Assembly: GCA_050949645.1 (NCBI GenBank)
Contig: JBMNGC010000001.1
Coordinates: 2,108,001 to 2,172,000, forward strand
Direction of reading: 5' to 3'
DNA from: RUG369 sp050949645
Lineage (GTDB): Bacteria > Planctomycetota > Planctomycetia > Pirellulales > Thermoguttaceae
Length of the DNA stretch: 64,000 nt
Below are positions 1 through 8,724 of the stretch, piece by piece; position 1 is the stretch's first letter; each line of letters begins with the position of its first letter. Position numbers and translations under genes: made by a program. The notes below the pieces were generated by a model. It was given only the letters and a program-made list of their open reading frames with translations. It was not told where the DNA came from and ran no database searches.

Positions 1-694
1 TCGTCTTTATCTTCTCGAAAAATGTCTTGAGTCCGTCGAGCGTCACAACGTCTTTCCGCGCGCCCGCGAGTATCAGCATCGGGATGCGCGTCTTGCTCGG
101 ATCATACGGAATATGGAGCGCGATCGCCCACTCTTCCTGGGTCGGCGAGATGCACACGGCGGTCGAATATTTCCCGAAATGCTCGTGGCGATGACGTTCG
201 CTCTGCTGCGCCGCGTTGAACGTCGCGACTCCGCCCTGGGAATGGCCGATGAGCCCCACTCGCTCCGAGTCGACCTTGCCGTAAAAGACGCTCCCTTCGC
301 GTCGATCCTCTTCGAGGAGGAAGTTTAAGGAACGGTCGACCGACTCGCCGCTGTAAGACTTGGAGTCCTCGTTCCCGATGACAATAAATCCCCAGGACGC
401 GAGATGGCGGTAGATCTGAGCGCACTTGCGCGCCGGAAATCCGACCCCGTTCGCCACGACGACGACCGGCCAACGTTCCGAACGAGTCGTCAACGCCGTC
501 GGGTAGTAAACTTCGTAGACCTTCCAGACCTCGGGAGTCGGATACGCGGCGTCGCTCACCTCGTAAGGACCGTCCGCAAGATAGCGCGCCTCGATCGGAC
601 CGCCCGTCGTCACTGTCGACTTGTAGTCCTCCGGCACCTCTAGATTACGAATCGATTTCTCGAAGATCTTGAAAGCCGCGTCATATACTTCCAT
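1..694 (-). CDS. alpha/beta hydrolase (3' part missing)
   Basis: My translation of the minus strand from the ATG at 694 gives a protein running off the left edge. It has a beta strand rich in valine (PVVVVANG) followed by the nucleophile-elbow motif GHSQGG, which marks a serine hydrolase of the alpha/beta fold, then a further strand (MLILAGARKD) that should precede the catalytic acid. The layout resembles the dienelactone-hydrolase, chlorophyllase and PET-hydrolase-like group. Substrate cannot be told. No signal peptide is visible at this start. The frame stays open to a TGA about 30 codons upstream with no ATG or GTG, so ATG 694 with a weak GGAA site is the most likely start. The catalytic His should lie outside the window. 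Confidence 0.75.
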   Translation of the reverse strand, partial: MEVYDAAFKIFEKSIRNLEVPEDYKSTVTTGGPIEARYLADGPYEVSDAAYPTPEVWKVYEVYYPTALTTRSERWPVVVVANGVGFPARKCAQIYRHLASWGFIVIGNEDSKSYSGESVDRSLNFLLEEDRREGSVFYGKVDSERVGLIGHSQGGVATFNAAQQSERHRHEHFGKYSTAVCISPTQEEWAIALHIPYDPSKTRIPMLILAGARKDVVTLDGLKTFFEKIKT

Positions 695-1149
695 AAGAAC
701 GTTCCATATTACGGCGCGTCGCCCTTCTTTCTGAATCGTCAGTCCTCGCGCCGACGGACCGACATGGACGATCGCGCGTCACGCACGCGCGAACCGTCTC
801 GTTTTGAGCGCGAACTCGGCGGATATTATATCCCGCCTTTACTTTCCGTCAAAGGATCCATGCGCCGCGTCGTCGAAGATCCGCGAACGCGCCTCTGCCT
901 TTTTCACATAAGAGATAAATCAACACGATATTGTGTCTATAATTTAACGTCGCATCAAGTCCGGCGAGGCGTCGTCGAGCGCGTTTTTTCTATCTTTCAA
1001 GCCGCTCTACCCCGACGTTCGGCGCCGACGGAGAATAGCGACTTCGAGCGCGCGGAAAAAGAAGGGCGCCCCGACCCCCAGTGGGAAGCCGAGGCGCCGC
1101 TATTCCGCGAGTTTCGCTTAATCACGTCGCGTTGAGAAAAACCGAAACG
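695..1149. other. intergenic region
   Basis: Holds the hydrolase promoter and leader. An open frame covers 764-1135 on the plus strand but runs through that promoter, has no ribosome-binding site and resembles nothing I know. No RNA gene seen. Confidence 0.5.
825..852 (-). promoter_or_regulatory. sigma70-type promoter of the alpha/beta hydrolase
   Basis: Minus strand reads TTGACG, a 16-base spacer, then a perfect TATAAT. The predicted transcript start near 817 gives a leader of about 120 nt before the ATG at 694. Confidence 0.6.
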
Positions 1150-1572
1150 TTAGCCTTCGCTTTTGCAGCAGCCTTCTTTCGAGTCGCATCCGCACGCGCA
1201 ACGCCAGAGACCATGGAGGTTGCAGTAGGCGTAAGCGCAGACAAAGCTCTCGCCGTCGACGAGCGCAAACTCAGCGCAAGGCTTGTCGTTAGGCTTGAGG
1301 CATTTGCGCTGCGTACCCGTCGTCGTCTTAATCAGGATCCACTCGATATAGTGCTCTTCCGTCATCGGATGCTCGACCTCGCCGACGCGAACGGTCACGC
1401 ATTTGCCGTCAACCGACGCAACGGGAACGTGCTTCTCTTCCGACGCGTCGACTTCGCCAGCCTTGATCGGGACGATCGTGCAACTCGCGTCCGCGGAGCA
1501 TTTTTTCTGCGAACCGCAGCATGAAAGGGCTTCGAAAATCCGGTTGCCTTCTGCGCTTTTATAGAATTTCAT
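1150..1572 (-). CDS. desulfoferrodoxin-family superoxide reductase
   Basis: 140 residues. The superoxide reductase iron-site pattern is complete: EKHVP (His48), EHPM (His68), EEHYIEWI (His74) and CNLHGLW (Cys117, His120), spaced as in neelaredoxin/desulfoferrodoxin. The enzyme reduces superoxide to hydrogen peroxide in the cytoplasm, typically in anaerobes. The N terminus has several Cys (18, 19, 25, 31), but not in the clean CxxC...CC spacing of the desulforedoxin domain, so a second iron centre is uncertain. The C terminus carries an unusual Cys-rich tail after residue 124. A strong AAGGAG site precedes the ATG. The gene starts 53 nt after the high-molecular-weight rubredoxin gene, so the two are probably one operon, with the rubredoxin protein as likely electron donor (inference). 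Confidence 0.9.
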   Translation of the reverse strand: MKFYKSAEGNRIFEALSCCGSQKKCSADASCTIVPIKAGEVDASEEKHVPVASVDGKCVTVRVGEVEHPMTEEHYIEWILIKTTTGTQRKCLKPNDKPCAEFALVDGESFVCAYAYCNLHGLWRCACGCDSKEGCCKSEG

Positions 1573-1625
1573 AACGTTTTTTTCTCCTTACAGTTATAGT
1601 ATTGGAAGCTACAAGTATCTTGGAG

Positions 1626-2294
1626 CTACGAGAGTGGTCTCGCCGGCAAGCGAAAACGCGGCTTAACCTCGTCTTCAACTTGTAGCGAAACGATCCTCGA
1701 GTGTTTACAGACAAAACAGACGCCGTCGACGTCGAGCTCGCCGCCATAACGCGCTCCACAGTTAAGACACATACGCGTCAGTTCGGCAGAGGGTCGCCCC
1801 GCCCAAAAAAGCTTCGTCGAGATCCCTCGACGACGAAATGTTCCAAGGGTCATCGAAGGATCGTCTGAAAGCGTCGCGAACTTCTCAACCTCGCCGATAA
1901 ACGTCGTTTCGTTGGGATGATCGAACATCTGGGTAACTAAGACTGAGAGATAGGAATTCGTGCTCTCCGTAATGTAATAGACGCCGTTCGCCGCGCGAAC
2001 CATGCCGTCGTAACCGGCAAATTTATCTATCCTGACGCCAGACTGATAGCCGAAGCGCTGAAAGAGACGAGGAGCCGCCCCCATGCCAATCGTCGAGAGA
2101 TTGAACCTCAAGGAACTAAAAATCATCTCGTTCGTAAGATTGTCCTTGCTTACGGTGGCGCTGACGATCAAACGCTCAGGGTCAGGGTTCTCCCACTTAA
2201 CTGCATTGACAATGCAACCGTTGTCACGCTCTTCATTGCGCGTTGTCAGAACAAAGAGTTCTCCCGACAGCGCCGGGATTGTACCGGAGTCCAC
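1626..2294 (-). CDS. hrb: high-molecular-weight rubredoxin (flavin reductase-rubredoxin fusion)
   Basis: 222 residues from the GTG at 2294. Residues about 5-150 match the FMN-binding flavin reductase-like domain (VLTTRNEERDNGCIVNAV, FGYQSG, YITESTNSYL). The end carries a rubredoxin-type iron site (Cys176, Cys179, Cys193, Cys196). Hrb-type proteins pass electrons from NAD(P)H to flavodiiron proteins or superoxide reductase, which fits the adjacent desulfoferrodoxin gene. Start choice: a GGGAGG site lies 8 nt before GTG 2294 and the family motif begins right after it. The frame is open 57 codons further to an ATG at 2465, but that extension only translates a DNA repeat array and has no ribosome-binding site. 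Confidence 0.85.
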   Translation of the reverse strand: MDSGTIPALSGELFVLTTRNEERDNGCIVNAVKWENPDPERLIVSATVSKDNLTNEMIFSSLRFNLSTIGMGAAPRLFQRFGYQSGVRIDKFAGYDGMVRAANGVYYITESTNSYLSVLVTQMFDHPNETTFIGEVEKFATLSDDPSMTLGTFRRRGISTKLFWAGRPSAELTRMCLNCGARYGGELDVDGVCFVCKHSRIVSLQVEDEVKPRFRLPARPLS

Positions 2295-2411
2295 TTCATC
2301 AACCTCCCGGGTTTTGTGAATCTGGTCCCTCGCCGAAAGCCGGAGCTTCCGGACCGACGACTCAGATCGTCGACGCAAGGTTAGATTTCCAAATCTCTCG
2401 CGCGAAGAAGC

Positions 2412-2510
2412 ATTAAGATGACCATGAATGACTACTAAATGGCCATAAAAACCTAAAATGGCCATAAAAGCTATATTAAATGACCATAAAAACCTATTAA
2501 ATGAAGGACT
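2412..2510. repeat. phased ATGRCCAT direct-repeat array
   Basis: The palindromic or near-palindromic core ATGRCCAT occurs at 2418, 2439, 2458 and 2480, with a degenerate fifth copy (ATGAAGGA) at 2501. Start-to-start steps are 21, 19, 22 and 21 bp, close to two helical turns. Most cores are followed by TAAAA(A/G)C and preceded by TWAA. The array lies about 120-215 nt upstream of the hrb start, where an operator would sit. Role unknown. Confidence 0.7.
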
Positions 2511-2977
2511 GTTAATTGACTATTAAATATTATGCAAAAAGAGACTGATTATTGCCACATTTCGTCCGTTTTCGGAACAATTGTAGGAACAATTGTAAAT
2601 AAAAGCGGGAAAAACGCAAGAGAAGATCAAAGGGTGAAGGTTAAAAAAGGGAAAGTTTCGGCTCTATTTTCTGTCGCGACGACGCCCGAAATCGAATGAG
2701 CGTCCTCTAAGCGAAATTATTTAGGGGGGCCGACTTGTACAAAATCAGGTTACGACTTAGAATGGGGGTCGCAGTCGGTCCTCTGGTCGCCCCGACTTGC
2801 CTCTCTTGCGGCGAAGCGCGACCGCGCGACGATCTGGACGTCGCACGCGTCGGAATTAAAGGAACGACCGTCCAACCGGACAGGCCATGAGGACAGCGTC
2901 ACTTTGAGTGGGAACGCCGATCGCGTCAACTATGCGTCGCGATTAGCCTTCCGCATTTGTATAAGGAGTCTAAAGAT
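2511..2977. other. intergenic region between divergent hrb and pnt units
   Basis: The left half is AT-rich and probably contains the hrb-dfx promoter (minus strand, around 2530-2560), although no clean -35/-10 pair stands out. The right half probably contains the pnt promoter. No gene or RNA recognised. Confidence 0.4.
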
Positions 2978-4102
2978 ATGAGATCTATCCTCGTCTGTCG
3001 GGAAACCGACCCTCGCGAAACACGCGTGGCGCTCGTGCCCGACGACGTCAAAATGCTCTGCAGCTTGGGTTATGCGCCGACGGTCGTCGCGGGCGCCGGA
3101 GTGAAAGCCGGTTTCGACGACGACGCCTACGAAAAAGCCGGAGCCAAGATCGTACAGAAGGAAGAAGACGGTTACGACGCCGATATCGTCCTTCGAATTC
3201 TCAAGCCCCAAAACGCTCAGGGCCTCAAGAGCGGCGCTCTGCATATGTCCTATCTCGACCCTTTCAACGAGAAGGAACTCCTGCGCGACTTTGCTGAAAA
3301 ACAAATTCAGGCGATCTCACTAGAAATGATTCCGCGTACGACGCTCGCGCAAAAAATGGACGTCCAGTCCTCGCAGACGTCGCTCGCGGGCTACGTCGCC
3401 GTCGTCAACGCCGCTGCGAGACTGCCGAAAATCCTACCGATGATGGTTACGCCGTCGGGTACGATCAGCCCCGCGCGAGTCTTCGTCATCGGAGTCGGCG
3501 TCGCGGGCCTTCAGGCGATTGCGACCGCCAAGCGTCTCGGCGCACGCGTCGACGCGTTCGACACGCGACCGATCGTCGAAGACCAGGTTAAATCGCTAGG
3601 CGCCTCCTTCCTGAAAATTGACCTCGGAGAGATGGGCCAGACCGATCAGGGATACGCGAAAGAGCTCACGCCCGAGCAGATCGAGAAGCAGCGTGAAGCG
3701 CAGGCTAAAGTCTGCGAACGCGCCAACATCGTCATCACGACGGCCAAGGTCTTCGGTCGCAAAGCGCCGAGGCTCATCGACAACGACGTCCTCGACCGCA
3801 TGCAGGCCGGCTCCGTCGTCGTCGACATGGCCGTCTCGACCGGCGGAAACGTCGAAGGCTCGAAGCTCTATGAAGAGCTCGTCAGAGACAACGGCGTCAT
3901 CATTATGTCGGGAGACTTCCTTGAACGTCAGGTCCCCTTCGACGCGTCGAAAATGCTCTCTGGAAACTTCACGGCGTTCCTGACCCACTTCTTCGACAAA
4001 GAAGCGAAGGAACTCAAAGTCAATCTCGAAGACGATATCATGCGCGGCTGTCTGCTAACGCAGGGCGGCAAGATTATCCACGAACGCTTTAAGGAGGACT
4101 GA
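2978..4102 (+). CDS. pntAA: proton-translocating NAD(P) transhydrogenase, alpha subunit part 1 (domain I)
   Basis: 374 residues. This is the soluble NAD(H)-binding domain I of transhydrogenase, related to alanine dehydrogenase: N-terminal RETDPRETRVALVPD, a Rossmann loop GVGVAGLQA, and DFLERQVPFDASKMLSGN near the end. The complex transfers hydride from NADH to NADP+ using the proton gradient and so supplies NADPH. The alpha subunit is split in two genes as in Rhodospirillum, with the membrane part following 1 nt later. The ATG at 2978 is chosen because AAGGAG lies 9 nt upstream; the in-frame TTG at 2957 would sit on top of that site. Confidence 0.95.
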   Translation: MRSILVCRETDPRETRVALVPDDVKMLCSLGYAPTVVAGAGVKAGFDDDAYEKAGAKIVQKEEDGYDADIVLRILKPQNAQGLKSGALHMSYLDPFNEKELLRDFAEKQIQAISLEMIPRTTLAQKMDVQSSQTSLAGYVAVVNAAARLPKILPMMVTPSGTISPARVFVIGVGVAGLQAIATAKRLGARVDAFDTRPIVEDQVKSLGASFLKIDLGEMGQTDQGYAKELTPEQIEKQREAQAKVCERANIVITTAKVFGRKAPRLIDNDVLDRMQAGSVVVDMAVSTGGNVEGSKLYEELVRDNGVIIMSGDFLERQVPFDASKMLSGNFTAFLTHFFDKEAKELKVNLEDDIMRGCLLTQGGKIIHERFKED

Positions 4103-4103
4103 T

Positions 4104-4412
4104 ATGGCAACTGGTGAAATCCTGCTGCTCGTGTTTGTGTTCGTTATTTCAGGCTTTCTGGGCGTGGAACTCATCTCCAAAGTTCCCTCGCAGCTCCATA
4201 CGCCCCTGATGTCTGGAACGAACGCAATCTCCGGTATTACCATCGTCGGCGCCATCGCCGCGACGGCCGTCGCGCTTCACACCGAAGGTTTGCTCAGCAA
4301 TATCCTCGGTTTCGCCGCGATCGTCTTTGCGACGATTAACGTCGTCGGAGGATATATGGTAACCGACAGAATGCTTGGAATGTTCAAGAAAAAGGGGGAC
4401 GATAAGAAATGA
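4104..4412 (+). CDS. pntAB: NAD(P) transhydrogenase, alpha subunit part 2 (membrane domain)
   Basis: 102 residues, mostly hydrophobic, with three to four predicted membrane helices and the family motif FLGVELISKVPSQLHTPLMS, followed by GTNAISGI. It supplies the alpha-subunit share of domain II, the proton channel. It lies 1 nt after pntAA and its end overlaps the pntB start (ATGA), so translation is coupled. An AAGGAGG-like site within the end of pntAA serves it. Confidence 0.95.
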   Translation: MATGEILLLVFVFVISGFLGVELISKVPSQLHTPLMSGTNAISGITIVGAIAATAVALHTEGLLSNILGFAAIVFATINVVGGYMVTDRMLGMFKKKGDDKK

Positions 4413-5845
4413 ATTGGGCAGATTTCAGCGTCGTCCTCACGATGATTCTGTATATGGTCGCGGCGGTCTTCTTTATCCGCGGCATTAAACTTCTAGGAAG
4501 AGCGGAAACCGCGCGTAAAGGAAACTGTTACTCCTCGCTCGGTATGCTCATCGCGATCGTCTCCGTCTTCCTGGAGAAAAAGGTTACCGACACCTTCGCG
4601 GCGCCGCCCGCGCAAAACGCGTATGTCTGGGCGCTCGTCGCTATCGTCATCGGTTCCGCGATCGGCGCCGTATGGTCGAAGAAGGTCAAGATGACTGGGA
4701 TGCCCGAACTCGTTGCGCTATTCAACGGCTTCGGAGGCCTCAGCTCGCTACTCGTCGCGCTCACCCAGTATCTCACCGACAAGAACGTCAACGTCTTCTC
4801 GGCGGTAACGCTCGGCCTGACCATCACGATCGGCGCGTTCGCCTTCACGGGCTCCGTCGTCGCATGGGGTAAGCTCTCGGGCAAGATGTTCAACAAGAAC
4901 CTTTCGTTCGCCGGTAAGAACGCATTCAACGGCGTCCTGGCGTCCGCAGGTCTCGTCGGAGTCGTCATTTACGCGATCGGCGTCGCCGCCAATCACGCGC
5001 CCGTTACCTCTGCGGTCGGAGTCCTCCTCGCGACGATCACCTACCTGGTCCTCGGCGTCACCTTGGTCGCCCCGATCGGCGGCGGAGATATGCCCGTCAT
5101 CATCTCGCTCCTCGTCGCCTTCTCAGGTCTCGCGGCGGCGTTCGCGGGTCTCGCGCTCGGCAACTCCGTCCTCGTCGTCTCCGGATGTCTGGTCGGAACC
5201 TCGGGCCTCATCCTGACGCTCATCATGTGCAAGGCGATGAACCGTAAGCTTTACGCGCTCCTCTTCCACAGCTTCGGCGGACCTTCCGGCAAGCATGACG
5301 GCGGACCCGCGAAAGAGCCGACGGCGATGTCCGTTGAAGACGCCTACTTCGTCCTCGAAGCGGCGAACTCCGTCGTCTTCGTACCAGGTTACGGAATGGC
5401 GGTCGCGCAGGCTCAGCACGCGGTCAAGGAACTCGCCGACAAGCTCGAAGAGAACGGCGCGGAAGTCAACTTCGCGATCCACCCGGTCGCGGGTCGTATG
5501 CCGGGCCACATGAACGTCCTCCTCGCGGAAGTGAACGTGCCTTACGAACAGCTCAAGACCTCCGACGAGATGAATCCGCACATGCCGAACGTCGACGTCG
5601 CGATCGTCATCGGCGCGAACGACGTCGTCAACCCGTCGGCGCTCACCGACGAGCATTCGCCCCTCTACGGCATGCCGATCGTCAACGCGTTCGAAGCGCG
5701 TCACGTCTTCGTACTGAAACGCGGTCAGGGCAAAGGTTTCTCGGGAATCGAGAACCCGCTCTTCACCAACGACAACACGAACATGATCTACGGCGACGCG
5801 AAGCACACGATCTCTGCGCTCGCCGCCGAGTTCGACGAAGACTGA
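4409..5845 (+). CDS. pntB: NAD(P) transhydrogenase, beta subunit
   Basis: 478 residues, normal length. Several membrane helices (residues about 1-270) form the beta share of the proton channel. The C-terminal domain III binds NADP(H): VPGYGMAVAQAQH, GRMPGHMNVLLAEV and IVIGANDVVNPSA are all present. Partner of PntAA and PntAB in the inner membrane. It overlaps pntAB by 4 nt and ends the operon, followed by a hairpin terminator. Confidence 0.96.
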   Translation: MNWADFSVVLTMILYMVAAVFFIRGIKLLGRAETARKGNCYSSLGMLIAIVSVFLEKKVTDTFAAPPAQNAYVWALVAIVIGSAIGAVWSKKVKMTGMPELVALFNGFGGLSSLLVALTQYLTDKNVNVFSAVTLGLTITIGAFAFTGSVVAWGKLSGKMFNKNLSFAGKNAFNGVLASAGLVGVVIYAIGVAANHAPVTSAVGVLLATITYLVLGVTLVAPIGGGDMPVIISLLVAFSGLAAAFAGLALGNSVLVVSGCLVGTSGLILTLIMCKAMNRKLYALLFHSFGGPSGKHDGGPAKEPTAMSVEDAYFVLEAANSVVFVPGYGMAVAQAQHAVKELADKLEENGAEVNFAIHPVAGRMPGHMNVLLAEVNVPYEQLKTSDEMNPHMPNVDVAIVIGANDVVNPSALTDEHSPLYGMPIVNAFEARHVFVLKRGQGKGFSGIENPLFTNDNTNMIYGDAKHTISALAAEFDED

Positions 5846-5868
5846 CGCAACGTCAGAATCATTGCATC

Positions 5869-5905
5869 AAAGGAAAGCGATCGAATCCTCGGGCGCTTTT
5901 CTTTT
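5869..5905 (+). terminator. terminator of the pnt operon
   Basis: AAAGGAAAGCG pairs (one G-U) with CGCTTTTCTTT across a 14-nt loop, followed by T residues, 24 nt after the pntB stop. Confidence 0.6.
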
Positions 5906-6053
5906 GACGACTTAACAGATTGTAGCGCCCGAACTTCGACCCCTTTCCAGATCGAAAAAGGCGCGTATACTCAAGGAGCCCGTTTTGGGCCGACGTCGCT
6001 GCGACTAACGTCGGGACAGCGCGTCGCCAGGAATATTCAGCCGGAGCTTAAAA

Positions 6054-7313
6054 ATGAGTGACCTTATACTTTATCATGGCGGAAGAAGCGAACCCACGCT
6101 CAACGAGGTTCCCGCCGACCAAATTGAAGAACGTATGAAGCGCGCCGCAAACCTTGTCAAGGTACCGGTTAGCGCCGCCGATCTTTCAACGGTCGGTCGA
6201 TGGGGCGACGGCGCGCTCACGCCCCTCGAAGGCCCCATGGATTCCGAGACCTTCAATCGCGTCCTCGACGAAGCCGCGATTGAATACAACGGCAAGAAAT
6301 ACGCCTGGACCATCCCCCTTTCGCTCCCGACGACCGAAGAAATCGCGAAATCGCTCAAGCCGGGGCAGGAAGTCGCGCTCGTCGACGACGAACAAAATAT
6401 CGTCGCGACCCTCGAGCTCAACGACGTCTTCCCATGGGACAAAGAGCGATACCTCAAGGAAGTCTATCTCACCGACCGCGTCGACCACCCTGGCGCCGAT
6501 ATGGCGCTCGTCCACGACAAAGACAAGACCTACCTCCTCGGCGGCAAGATCAGCGTCTTCCCGCAGAAGAAGAACCCCGACTTCGGAAAGTATGTCCTGT
6601 CGCCGAAAGAGACTCGCGCGCTCGTTGCAAAACGTGGATGGGAACGCGTCGTCGCATTCCAGACGCGCAACCCGCTCCACCGCGCGCATGAATACGCGCT
6701 CGTCTACGGGCTCGAGAAACTCCTCAAGGAAGGCCTGAACGCCGGCGCGTGCCTCAACCCGCTCGTCGGCGAGACGAAGAACGACGACGTGAACGCCGCG
6801 ATCCGCATGCAGACTTACGAAAAGCTCGTCGAAGATCGCGCGCTCGGTGAAGGCGACTCCGACGTCGAACTCTGGAAAAAGCTCGGAGAAGAAGTCCCCG
6901 ACCGCGTCATTCTCGTGGGACTCGATATCAAAATGTTCTACGGCGGACCGAAAGAAGCGGTGATGCACGCGATCTATCGCCAGAACTTCGGCTTCACCGA
7001 TATTATCATCGGCCGCAAGCACGCGGACGCGCCCTATCATGACGGGACCCCGATCTGGGGCGACTTCGACGCGCAGCAAATCTTCGATTCCCTCGGCGGA
7101 GAGCTCCTTGAGAACCCCCTCAAGGTCGGGTTCGCCGCCTATTACGAATCGATCGGACGCGTCGACCTCATGGAGAACCATCCGGACGAGAAGCCCGTCT
7201 TCATCTCCGGAAAAGCGGTCCGCGCCACGCTTCAGAAGGGCGAAAGCGTCGACCCGCGCGTCATGCGCCCCTCGACCTCCGCTATTCTCGCCGCCGCAAT
7301 GAAGCAAGACTGA
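6054..7313 (+). CDS. sat: sulfate adenylyltransferase (ATP sulfurylase)
   Basis: 419 residues, the single-subunit Sat type rather than CysDN. It makes adenosine 5'-phosphosulfate from ATP and sulfate, the first step of sulfate activation. The N-terminal PUA-like domain is followed by the nucleotidyl-transferase domain with QTRNPLHRAHE (around 203-213), GLDIKMFYGGPKEA and GRKHADAPYHDG (around 321), the ATP and sulfate-binding motifs of the family. No APS kinase, APS reductase or dissimilatory dsr genes lie nearby, so assimilation versus dissimilation cannot be decided here. A possible TATACT -10 lies at 5966-5971 upstream. A terminator follows the gene. Confidence 0.95.
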   Translation: MSDLILYHGGRSEPTLNEVPADQIEERMKRAANLVKVPVSAADLSTVGRWGDGALTPLEGPMDSETFNRVLDEAAIEYNGKKYAWTIPLSLPTTEEIAKSLKPGQEVALVDDEQNIVATLELNDVFPWDKERYLKEVYLTDRVDHPGADMALVHDKDKTYLLGGKISVFPQKKNPDFGKYVLSPKETRALVAKRGWERVVAFQTRNPLHRAHEYALVYGLEKLLKEGLNAGACLNPLVGETKNDDVNAAIRMQTYEKLVEDRALGEGDSDVELWKKLGEEVPDRVILVGLDIKMFYGGPKEAVMHAIYRQNFGFTDIIIGRKHADAPYHDGTPIWGDFDAQQIFDSLGGELLENPLKVGFAAYYESIGRVDLMENHPDEKPVFISGKAVRATLQKGESVDPRVMRPSTSAILAAAMKQD

Positions 7314-7339
7314 ACGAAGTCCGTCGGCGTCAAGTTAAG

Positions 7340-7388
7340 AAACGCGCGCTTTTCATCGGTGAACCGGTAGAAAACCGCGCGTTTTTTT
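7340..7388 (+). terminator. terminator after sat
   Basis: AAACGCGCG pairs with CGCGCGTTT; after a C-C mismatch the stem continues as TTTTC/GAAAA. A run of T follows. Confidence 0.7.
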
Positions 7389-7442
7389 AACGCGAGAACC
7401 TTTGAAGGAACGCTTGCGTCGCCGACGCGCTAAGGAGAGATC

Positions 7443-8567
7443 ATGAAATACGAACGCGTTTGCATCGACGCCATAGAGTGTTCGTTGCCGAGGGAAATCG
7501 TGACCTCCGACGAACTTGAATCGCGCCTCGCGCCTCTCTACGACCGGCTCAGGCTCCCCTATGGCCGAATCGAACTCATGACCGGCGTGATAGAACGAGG
7601 ACTCTGGCCCCGTGGCGCGTTACCCGGCGACCAGAGCGTCGTCACCGCCGAAAAAGCGATCAGAACGTCGGGAGTCCCGCGCGAAAAAATCGGCGCCTTC
7701 ATTCACGCCTCCGTATGTCGAGACTACCAAGAGCCCGCGACCGCATGCGACGTGCACCGACGACTCGGACTCTCCGGAAACTGCGCCGTCTACGACGTGA
7801 GCAACGCGTGTCTGGGATTGCTCACCGGCGCGCTCCAGATCGCGAATATGATCGAGCTCGGCCAAATCGAGGCGGGAATCGTCGTCGGCACGGAAACGAG
7901 TCGCGCGCTCATGGAGACGACGATCGACGAACTCAACGCCGACGAATCGCTCACGCGTAAGTCGATCAAGGGCGCGTTCGCGTCCCTTACGATAGGCTCC
8001 GGCAGCGCGGCGCTCCTCCTCACGAGCGAGAAACTCAGTCGGACCGGCAACCGGCTCCTCGGCGCGATCGTTCAGTCGAACACGGAGGGAAGCGCGCTCT
8101 GCCGCAGCCAGATCGACGTCACCGCCGGCGGCCGCGCCTCGGGCCAAACGATGGTCACGGACTCTGAAAAGCTCCTCCACGCCGGCGTCGAACTCGCCGC
8201 CGACGCTTTCAAACGATTTGAGCCCGAGCTGGGATGGGCCGACGACGACTTCGACGACTTCTTCTGTCATCAAGTCGGGCGCGCGCACCAGGAGCTCCTC
8301 TTCAAGACCCTGAAAATCGACGTGCGCAAAAACTTCGCGACCCTCCCCTATCTCGGGAACACGGGCGCCGTCGCGCTCCCGACCGCCGCGGCGATCGGAA
8401 TCGAATCGGGCTTCGCAAAGCCGGGCGATAAAATCGGACTCTTCGGGATCGGGTCGGGCGTCAACGTCGTTCTCGCTGCGCTCGAATGGCAAACGACGCT
8501 CCCATCAAGCGACCCGACGCCCGAGGAAACTCTACGAAGGTTCAGCGAGCTCAATGAGGAACGCTGA
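7443..8567 (+). CDS. 3-oxoacyl-ACP synthase III family protein, OleA-like
   Basis: 374 residues, thiolase fold. The catalytic triad of the KAS III/OleA group is in place: Cys123 in SNACLGL, His276 in CHQVGRAH and Asn306 in LGNTGAV. The VSNACLG context, the long N-terminal segment and the ETSR motif after it resemble OleA (head-to-head Claisen condensation of two acyl-CoAs in long-chain olefin or ketone synthesis) more than housekeeping FabH. That is a family judgement by eye. No oleB, oleC or oleD partner is adjacent, so the product is uncertain. GGAGAG stands just before the ATG. The gene stands alone between sat and aroA. Confidence 0.75.
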   Translation: MKYERVCIDAIECSLPREIVTSDELESRLAPLYDRLRLPYGRIELMTGVIERGLWPRGALPGDQSVVTAEKAIRTSGVPREKIGAFIHASVCRDYQEPATACDVHRRLGLSGNCAVYDVSNACLGLLTGALQIANMIELGQIEAGIVVGTETSRALMETTIDELNADESLTRKSIKGAFASLTIGSGSAALLLTSEKLSRTGNRLLGAIVQSNTEGSALCRSQIDVTAGGRASGQTMVTDSEKLLHAGVELAADAFKRFEPELGWADDDFDDFFCHQVGRAHQELLFKTLKIDVRKNFATLPYLGNTGAVALPTAAAIGIESGFAKPGDKIGLFGIGSGVNVVLAALEWQTTLPSSDPTPEETLRRFSELNEER

Positions 8568-8617
8568 GAAGACCTCCCGTCACTTCCCCGCAGCGCGCGC
8601 GACGACGCTCAATCAGA

Positions 8618-8623
8618 TATAAT
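8618..8623 (+). promoter_or_regulatory. possible -10 element of aroA
   Basis: A perfect TATAAT lies about 100 nt before aroA, but no recognisable -35 lies 16-18 nt upstream. A GC-rich hairpin follows around 8664-8689 in the putative leader. Confidence 0.3.
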
Positions 8624-8724
8624 GGCGCATATGGACAGCATATTTGACCATTGCATGCGATAACGGACGCGCCGCGCTGGCGCGCTGTCCGCCAGCCGCG
8701 CGCGCTTGAAGAAAAGGATCCGCC

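Noticed and set aside
764..1135. 123-codon plus-strand frame between the hydrolase and dfx
   Set aside because: Runs through a near-consensus minus-strand promoter, has no Shine-Dalgarno and no resemblance to known proteins.
2295..2465. 57-codon N-terminal extension of hrb from ATG 2465
   Set aside because: Translates the phased repeat array, has no ribosome-binding site, and the flavin-reductase domain starts right after GTG 2294, which has a strong site.
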